A DNA stretch of 32,217 nucleotides, taken from NCBI GenBank assembly GCA_903870065.1, contig CAIQBN010000560.1, forward strand, positions 1 through 32,217, read 5' to 3'. Of the stretch, positions 27,192 to 32,217 are shown one piece after another; within the stretch, counting starts at the first letter, position 1, and every line of letters starts with the position of its first letter. Position numbers and translations under genes: made by a program. The notes under the pieces were generated by a model that did no database searches, had not been told where the DNA came from, and worked only from the letters and a program-made list of their open reading frames with translations. The stretch is from an uncultured beta proteobacterium. GTDB lineage: Bacteria > Pseudomonadota > Gammaproteobacteria > Burkholderiales > Burkholderiaceae_C.

Positions 27192-27229
27192 GGTGCTATT
27201 TCGTTATGTTGGTGCTACATTCGGTGCTA
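27192..27229 (+). repeat. Three GGTGCTA direct repeats upstream of the integrase
   Basis: GGTGCTA occurs at 27192-27198, 27211-27217 and 27223-27229, with a related inverted TAGCAC at 27244-27249. They lie between the dusA start and the integrase start, where arm-type integrase sites or an autoregulatory site would be expected. The function is inferred. Confidence 0.6.
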
Positions 27230-27273
27230 CTTGACCGACCGCGTAGCACTGAAACGAATGATGGGACCGACCA

Positions 27274-28377
27274 ATGGGAACGATTACAACACGGAAGCGA
27301 AGTGATGGAACGATGGGCCACACGGCCCAGATCCGCCTCAAAAAAGCGGGCCGCATCATCTTCAGTGAGTCCAAGACTTTCGACCGAAAACCGGCCGCAT
27401 CGGCTTGGCTCAAGAAGCGCGAGACTGAATTGGCCGAACCCGGTGCCCTGGAACAGGCGAAGATTGAAGACCCCACCTTGGCCGACGTCATCGATAAGTA
27501 CAACCAGGACACCATTCGCCCCCACGGCAAGACCAAGGACCAGGTTCTGCGCAGTATCAAGGAATCCAGTCTTGGTGAGCTGCTTTGCTCTGAGATCAAG
27601 AGTCACACGCTGGTGGAGTGGCTGCAGGGAATGACGTCGCAGCCGCAAACCCGCTCCAACTACCTGTCACACCTTGGTTCAGTTTTCAGTGTGGCCCGGC
27701 CTGCGTGGGGTTACCCGCTGGACAAGCAGCAAATTGACGATGCACGCATGGCGGCTGATCGGCTTGGGCTGATCAGCCGGTCCAAGCAACGCACCAGGCG
27801 CCCCACTCTGCCCGAGCTGGACAAACTAATGGCGCACTTCACGGTCAGCGAGAAAAAGCGATCCAACGCGATCCCCATGACAAGCCTGATTTTGTTTTCG
27901 ATCTACGCCACCAGGCGCCAGGAGGAATCCTGTCGCATGGTGGCGGAAGACCTTGACGTGGAGCAATCCGAGATCATCGTGCGCGATATGAAAAACCCCG
28001 GCGAGAAAATCGGCAACGATGTGATCACTATGCTTCCGCCCGAGGCCTTGAAGCTGATCCAGGCTCGCAAAGTGACCAAGGGGCGAATTTGGCCGTTCAA
28101 CGCCCAGTCGGTCAGTTCGTCATTCACTCGTGCGTGCCAGATCCTGGGAATTGAGGATTTGCACTTCCATGACCTGCGCCATGAAGGTATCAGCCGCCTG
28201 TTTGAATTGGGCTGGAACATCCCCCGCGTGGCCTCTGTGTCGGGCCACCGCAGCTGGAAGAGTCTGCAGCGCTACACGCATATGAAGCAGACCGGTGACA
28301 AGCTCAAAGACTGGAAGTGGCGGGTGCAATTGCCAGTCGCAAAAAGTACAGACGAAAAAAATCCCCCGAGCCCATAA
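27274..28377 (+). CDS. Tyrosine recombinase, dusA-associated integrase type
   Basis: This 367-residue site-specific recombinase has an N-terminal arm-binding region (about 1-60), a core-binding region (about 65-165) and a C-terminal catalytic domain. The catalytic set is complete: R214 (YATRRQEES), probable K240, H299 and R302 (HDLRHEGISRLFE), H325 (SGHRSW) and the nucleophile Y334 (LQRYTHM). The HDLRHEGISRLFE and ATRRQEE forms are typical of integrases that use dusA, and the gene is 94 nt from the dusA start, divergent from it. GGGA lies seven bases before the ATG. It should integrate and excise the island. Confidence 0.93.
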   Translation: MGTITTRKRSDGTMGHTAQIRLKKAGRIIFSESKTFDRKPAASAWLKKRETELAEPGALEQAKIEDPTLADVIDKYNQDTIRPHGKTKDQVLRSIKESSLGELLCSEIKSHTLVEWLQGMTSQPQTRSNYLSHLGSVFSVARPAWGYPLDKQQIDDARMAADRLGLISRSKQRTRRPTLPELDKLMAHFTVSEKKRSNAIPMTSLILFSIYATRRQEESCRMVAEDLDVEQSEIIVRDMKNPGEKIGNDVITMLPPEALKLIQARKVTKGRIWPFNAQSVSSSFTRACQILGIEDLHFHDLRHEGISRLFELGWNIPRVASVSGHRSWKSLQRYTHMKQTGDKLKDWKWRVQLPVAKSTDEKNPPSP

Positions 28378-28503
28378 GCACCAAAGCTAGCAGTCTTGAT
28401 AAGAGCCCAATTGGCGGGCGAATTTTGCTCTCTATTCACGAGCTGCAGCCCTCAATCCGACTTTCTCGACGCCGTGCCAAACTCGTCGCCGATTAGCTAG
28501 AAA

Positions 28504-29565
28504 TTACTTTTGTTCACGCCAGGAATTACCATCGTCCAGAAGTCTTGAACGCCTAGTTCTCCCCCAATCATCGGGGGGGCTTTCAGACGTAGAAACGATG
28601 GCTCTTTCCCTTGCCTTTTTTCTTAAACTCTCTTCTGCTTGTTTCACGCGTTCATAAAACTGTTGGCGACTTAATTTTTCTTCAGCTGGCGACAATTTCT
28701 TACGCTGGAATTGAGTTGAAACTGGGTTAACTTCAGACTCAGGAATTGTTTGATAAAGCTCTACCCATCTCTGGATTGCAGATCTCTCCTTCTCGTTGAA
28801 TACGAGAGCCCTGTAATAAGCGGCATCATCGATAGTGGCATACCTATTCACTTGCAACTGAAATGCGACAAACGCTGCAAAAAATCTGACATCCTTATCG
28901 AAATCTGAGCAAAAGTTCTTACGGGGGAAAAAGACCTGCTTAGTGCTTCTTCGTACCTGCAGAATGGCGTTTCTCTCATCTGGGTTGAATACACTTTTTG
29001 GGAATAAATCCTCAACTTCATTTCTAGAGACATCCGGAGATGCAATTTTGCTCACCTTGGGCAGAGCAACGTTGCGTGGCGCAGCTGACTTTGGCGTTGA
29101 ATCTTTGCACCTGGCCTTCAGCTCTTTTCGCACTTTGAGACGATATTCGTCAGACTCTGCAAGACATAACCAACCAGCCACTTGCTCGAAACGGTCACGA
29201 AAAATGGCACTAGCCAAGTAACCACACTTCTCGAGAGACTTCATGACGTGGGAATAGACATGCTCGTTGTCAACGTTATAGCTAATCAGATTGAGCCAAT
29301 CTACCAAGTCAACATCGTTTGTCTTAATTTGTTCTCTTTGCTGACCTTCACTTTCAAAAGTGCCATCGAGATACGAATAAAGTGAGATGTAGTTTTGGTG
29401 CCTGGGTTTCAAGACCGCATGGCAATTCTCCACAAAACATGCGATGAATCGCTTTTCGTCTAATGACAAAAATTCCATACCGGGATCTCCATCTAGCAAT
29501 CTTATTTGTCGGTTAATCTGAAAAATTCGATTAGTCGAGTTTCGAGAACCAATTCCGCCAATCAA
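28504..29565 (-). CDS. Hypothetical protein (353 aa), island cargo
   Basis: This protein was not recognised. It is 353 residues and mostly hydrophilic, with no signal peptide or membrane helix. Residues 30-150 look globular and helical (EFLSLDEKRFIACFVENC, VDWLNLISYNVDNEHVYSHV). A linker rich in Ser/Pro/Lys follows around 155-185, then a second globular part with two similar phrases, FNPDERNAILQVRR and FNEKERSAIQRWVE, and a strongly charged coiled-coil-like tail. The TTG at 29563-29565 is supported by GAGGGG five bases upstream and overlaps the stop of the preceding gene (TTGA); an ATG at 29476-29478 with GGAG eight bases upstream is an alternative. It is the last gene of the cargo operon. 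Confidence 0.75.
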   Translation of the reverse strand: MIGGIGSRNSTNRIFQINRQIRLLDGDPGMEFLSLDEKRFIACFVENCHAVLKPRHQNYISLYSYLDGTFESEGQQREQIKTNDVDLVDWLNLISYNVDNEHVYSHVMKSLEKCGYLASAIFRDRFEQVAGWLCLAESDEYRLKVRKELKARCKDSTPKSAAPRNVALPKVSKIASPDVSRNEVEDLFPKSVFNPDERNAILQVRRSTKQVFFPRKNFCSDFDKDVRFFAAFVAFQLQVNRYATIDDAAYYRALVFNEKERSAIQRWVELYQTIPESEVNPVSTQFQRKKLSPAEEKLSRQQFYERVKQAEESLRKKARERAIVSTSESPPDDWGRTRRSRLLDDGNSWREQK

Positions 29566-30500
29566 GCAGGCCCCTCAAAAGGACCACTTTCCCAACATTG
29601 CCCACAGCTTTCTTCCGGCCACATATTCGCGTCGTAGCCACACTTATTGCATTTGTAAAGCTTACCCTTGCCGATCTTCTTACCCTCGATATATCGCCAA
29701 CTTCCCATCTTGGGGGACGGATCCAAGTAACGCCTCAATTCAGCTATGGACTTTGCGTCTTGCCGTGCAACTTCTGCAGCCAGCTTTGCTTCTTTGGCAA
29801 TGTTCTTTGCATTTCTCTCTAAATGCTCAGTTGTCGCGGTTGTGGACAATTGTCCCGTTGGTGTCTCTGATCCTAACGAGGCAACTTGACTGGACATATT
29901 TACTTTTTTCAAGCTCTGCGGGGGGGACGGAACCTCTGTGACTTCAAAAGTCATCTTGCTCAAATATTTTTGAGAAATTTTCCCTAACTGACCATCTGAA
30001 TTCTTAGGAGCCACCTTAGTTAAATGAATTCCATTGCCAATCGGACACTCATACGGCCACTGAGGCGAATCCAGATTTACAGTCAGTGAATCAATTGCAT
30101 CCTGAGCGTCCTTTAGGTCCTTAAAGATTGTTTTTGGCGCTCCATTTGAGCTTATGCATTCCGGACATATCTCCCGCCGGACATAACTCGAAATTGGCTC
30201 ACGTTCGTAACTTACATGAACGTCCAACCTTTCCCTACTGGTTAGGCCAAACCCGTTTATGTCGTAAAGATGAAAATTGCCGCATTTGGAGCAATGTGCC
30301 TCCGAGGAGGAAATTGATGCTACCGACCAGAGATTTTCCCGCGCATCAATAGCATCTTTCTGCAACTGATACCGCAGTAGTAAAAATTTTGTCCACATGT
30401 CAAAGCACGGCAATTTGCCCTGCGCTGAGTCATCAATCTTCACCATGGCGTTGTCTTTTTTTTGGATCGCTAATTGATAATGTTTTGGCTTATCACTCAA
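29562..30500 (-). CDS. Double zinc-ribbon protein (312 aa), island cargo
   Basis: No known family was recognised. Two zinc-binding sites are evident: C70/C73 with C112/C115 (HCSKCGNFHLY and ICPECISS) and a C-terminal ribbon C284/C287/C299/C302 (YKCNKCGYDANMW, ESCGQCWES). Between them is a low-complexity Ser/Thr stretch and an alanine-rich predicted coiled coil (ERNAKNIAKEAKLAAEVARQ). There is no membrane helix. The start is uncertain: a TTG at 30498-30500 overlaps the DUF3553 gene stop (TTGA), while an ATG at 30444-30446 would give 294 residues; neither has a clear ribosome site. The ribbons suggest nucleic-acid or protein binding, which is inference. Confidence 0.75.
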   Translation of the reverse strand: MSDKPKHYQLAIQKKDNAMVKIDDSAQGKLPCFDMWTKFLLLRYQLQKDAIDARENLWSVASISSSEAHCSKCGNFHLYDINGFGLTSRERLDVHVSYEREPISSYVRREICPECISSNGAPKTIFKDLKDAQDAIDSLTVNLDSPQWPYECPIGNGIHLTKVAPKNSDGQLGKISQKYLSKMTFEVTEVPSPPQSLKKVNMSSQVASLGSETPTGQLSTTATTEHLERNAKNIAKEAKLAAEVARQDAKSIAELRRYLDPSPKMGSWRYIEGKKIGKGKLYKCNKCGYDANMWPEESCGQCWESGPFEGPA

Positions 30501-30658
30501 ACCGTCACGGGCCGCATAACACCAAGCACAATGGCTTTTTCACCTGGATGCATGAAAAAGACCTTTACAGACCTACCCGCACTAGCAGTCAGGACTTGTC
30601 CGATGCCCCAATCACCCGTTCTGGGGTGCGTCTCTCGTTCCCCTTTTTTGTATTCCAT
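30497..30658 (-). CDS. DUF3553-like small protein (53 aa)
   Basis: This 53-residue protein matches the DUF3553 pattern: a short basic start, HPRTGDWGIGQVL, then a strand with VKVFFMHPGEKAI. The family is a small beta-barrel found alone or attached to helicases such as UvrD/PcrA-type proteins. The start at 30656-30658 is set by GGGAG five bases upstream; an ORF reaching back to a TTG at 30700 lacks a ribosome site. It lies between the membrane-protein gene and the zinc-ribbon gene in the cargo operon. Confidence 0.75.
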   Translation of the reverse strand: MEYKKGERETHPRTGDWGIGQVLTASAGRSVKVFFMHPGEKAIVLGVMRPVTV

Positions 30659-30696
30659 GGCGTCTCCCAAAAAGTGGAGCTTCGTCGTCAGCTTGC

Positions 30697-31332
30697 TCAA
30701 TCTGCAAGTTTCTTACGCCACGCTAGATTGTTAGCCTTCTCCGCATCAGTTTCTGCTTCTTCATCGACATTTTTCCAAACAGTCTGGAAGTGTGCACCAA
30801 TGATGTCGCCGCGCACAATGACGTAGCCCGCCCGTAATTCTTTGTGACCCCATCTCGTCCAGTTCGCCGAAAAGGACCAGATGGCATCATCTGGTCCCAT
30901 ACCCTCCAGAAACGTCTTCCATGCGGAGTTCAGATGACCAAATGGCAACGCAGGCACCGCACCCAATGGATCTATGACGCGTTCACGAGATTCAATTTCT
31001 TCAACTGACAGTCTCTCTTGAAAATCATCGCGGCCGACTGAAAATTCACGCTGCTCGCCAGCAGATGCGCCTGAGTTGAAATCCATTCCCAGCATATCTT
31101 TGACCTTCATGAAAATGGCAATAGGCCACCCGACCACCACAGCAACAAAGGCAAGCAGCGGCACCACAAAGTTGTGCAGGATTCGATACGAGAGTTTCTC
31201 CCGATCTGGGTCCATGGCATTGAGAATGTCACGAAACGAATCCGACTCCTTCTTTTTCGTCTGCAGATGCGCACCGAGCACGACGACAAAGACAAACGCA
31301 CCGAATCCAAGATACCAATACAAATAGATCAC
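30697..31332 (-). CDS. Two-helix membrane protein of unknown function (211 aa)
   Basis: Two membrane segments are visible, one at the extreme N-terminus (about residues 3-21, YLYWYLGFGAFVFVVVLGA) and one at about 54-77 (FVVPLLAFVAVVVGWPIAIF), followed by a soluble domain of about 130 residues containing WSFSANWTRWGHKELRAGY and VIVRGDIIGAHFQTVWK. No family was recognised. The GTG start overlaps the preceding stop (GTGA) and has a strong GGGGAGGT five bases upstream, which fixes the start. It is expressed with its neighbours; the C-terminal domain is probably cytoplasmic or periplasmic depending on topology, which cannot be decided. Confidence 0.75.
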   Translation of the reverse strand: MIYLYWYLGFGAFVFVVVLGAHLQTKKKESDSFRDILNAMDPDREKLSYRILHNFVVPLLAFVAVVVGWPIAIFMKVKDMLGMDFNSGASAGEQREFSVGRDDFQERLSVEEIESRERVIDPLGAVPALPFGHLNSAWKTFLEGMGPDDAIWSFSANWTRWGHKELRAGYVIVRGDIIGAHFQTVWKNVDEEAETDAEKANNLAWRKKLAD

Positions 31333-31829
31333 TTGACCTCCCCACTACCCTTGAATGGCCGGGGGAACACGGTCATGGCCCCCACTTCATAACCTTCAGG
31401 GGCCGTTTCGGACTCAGACTTTCCGTTGTGGCGTACGCGAGTCGTCTTTACGATTCCGCGCTCAAGATCCAGCAGCACATCGCACTCGTAAGTGCTGCCG
31501 TAGCCCATGTGAACATACTCAAGCTGTTTTCCCTGGGGAATCCTGATCGTGCCGGAGTACCAGTGAGCGAACACTCGATCTGGAAAGTCGGGAAACATAG
31601 TTGTCAATGAAGCCTCGACACCGCCTTCAAGCGTGCCGCTGATACCAATAAGGTACAACCTGCCATCCAAAATTTCCCAGCTGCCGACATAGCCACGCCA
31701 GAGCGCCGTGCAATTAGACTCAAAACCTGGATTGACACCACCCATGCCGAAATAGTCACTCAGCGGGTTGGTGCACATTGGGAGATCTTCTCCGTTGTAA
31801 TGCAACCGCTCTGAAAATTGAGCTGTCAT
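31329..31829 (-). CDS. Conserved hypothetical protein with WRGYVGSWEI motif (166 aa)
   Basis: This soluble 166-residue protein has a distinctive ALWRGYVGSWEILDGRLYLIGISG segment (about residues 42-65 in two halves), FPDFPDRVFAHWYSGTIRIPQG and YVHMGYGSTYECD. I recall similar unannotated proteins in other proteobacteria but know no function. There is no signal peptide or membrane helix. The ATG has GAGGA seven bases upstream, and the gene lies 22 nt after the ClpP-like gene. Its stop overlaps the next start. Confidence 0.75.
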   Translation of the reverse strand: MTAQFSERLHYNGEDLPMCTNPLSDYFGMGGVNPGFESNCTALWRGYVGSWEILDGRLYLIGISGTLEGGVEASLTTMFPDFPDRVFAHWYSGTIRIPQGKQLEYVHMGYGSTYECDVLLDLERGIVKTTRVRHNGKSESETAPEGYEVGAMTVFPRPFKGSGEVK

Positions 31830-31851
31830 GTTATTTCCTCACTTTTGTCAG

Positions 31852-32217
31852 TTATCTGTATTCCGGACCGCGATCGCTCCACCAGGCGGTCGCAAATCCT
31901 GACGCTTTTAACTCAAGGACATCTGGACGCCACAGGTCGTAATACGAAGTGTTCAGGGCTTTGCTGATGAATGGCTCCGGCAAGCCCTTCGCCCGAAAAT
32001 CAATGGACGTCATGTACTCGGTGATGGACCACTCTGTGTCGCGTGGCCTGCCCTTGTAACCAGACTGATGAAAACCGAATCTGGCATCTTGATCAACGTA
32101 CCTACGCTCTCCAGCCAGAAAAATATCGGTACATGCACTGGCACATTTCTCCCGCACAAATGTGTCGAGATGATTGCTTTCAACGATTGCGACCAGTTTG
32201 TTCATCTCGGAGACATA
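31852..32217 (-). CDS. ClpP/COG3904-like protein (5' end cut by window edge)
   Basis: This is the C-terminal 121 residues of a protein whose frame runs off the right edge; an internal ATG at 32203-32205 is probably not the start because the frame continues upstream (YVSE before MNKL). The segment REKCASACTDIFLAGERRYV followed by RFGFHQSG is typical of ClpP-like periplasmic proteins of the COG3904 group, where a serine in CASAC is the presumed nucleophile. The upstream glycine-rich part and any signal peptide are outside the window. It is the first visible gene of the leftward cargo operon. Confidence 0.7.
   Translation of the reverse strand, partial: YVSEMNKLVAIVESNHLDTFVREKCASACTDIFLAGERRYVDQDARFGFHQSGYKGRPRDTEWSITEYMTSIDFRAKGLPEPFISKALNTSYYDLWRPDVLELKASGFATAWWSDRGPEYR

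Larger units (their letters stand above)
27105..32217. mobile_element. dusA-associated genomic island (left end; continues past window)
   Basis: The element is inferred from a tyrosine recombinase next to and divergent from the dusA 5' end, short direct repeats between them, a change to AT-richer sequence (for example 22 G/C of 60 at 29281-29340 against 39 of 60 at 26761-26820) and a run of accessory genes of unknown function. Its right end is not in the window. No phage structural, replication or conjugation genes are visible here, so prophage and integrative island cannot be told apart. Confidence 0.8.

Noticed and set aside
27180-28503. tRNA gene as the integration target
   Set aside because: No tRNA-like sequence was seen; dusA is the more natural target for this integrase type.

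Overview
The window looks like chromosome from a facultative betaproteobacterium of the Comamonadaceae, most like Rhodoferax. This is inferred from protein style, the isc gene order, an intracellular PHB depolymerase, GC-rich coding sequence and a short TGCTA-N9-TAGCA hairpin repeat. No rRNA, tRNA or CRISPR array was seen.

Positions 1-4827 (minus strand) hold the iron-sulfur assembly operon iscR-iscS-iscU-iscA-hscB-hscA. hscA runs off the left edge. A good match to an IscR type-1 site lies just upstream of iscR. Next come uvrB (minus) and, divergent from it, a ybgC-type thioesterase, an aromatic/aspartate aminotransferase, an intracellular PHB depolymerase (phaZ) and an RnfB-like ferredoxin that overlaps the phaZ stop codon.

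Positions 11351-24254 (minus strand) are central-carbon modules. Reading right to left, methylmalonyl-CoA mutase, its G-protein chaperone MeaB, propionyl-CoA carboxylase beta and alpha, and a VOC protein placed like methylmalonyl-CoA epimerase convert propionyl-CoA to succinyl-CoA. They are followed by a tiny ORF, a GltD-like FAD/NAD(P)/[4Fe-4S] protein, the KorA (gamma-alpha fusion) and KorB subunits of a 2-oxoacid:ferredoxin oxidoreductase, and a CBS-domain protein. The two modules meet at succinyl-CoA/2-oxoglutarate. A divergent GntR/FCD regulator (24391-25071) probably controls the mutase side. An EamA-type transporter and dusA follow.

From about 27.1 kb to the right edge the sequence is a genomic island inserted in the 5' end of dusA. 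A tyrosine recombinase of the dusA-associated type is divergent from dusA, with three GGTGCTA repeats between them. Beyond it a compact leftward operon of six genes, AT-richer in part, encodes a ClpP/COG3904-like protein (cut by the right edge), a 166-residue protein of unknown function, a two-helix membrane protein, a 53-residue DUF3553-type protein, a double zinc-ribbon protein and a 353-residue orphan. This cargo operon is the part of the window least explained by known biology.
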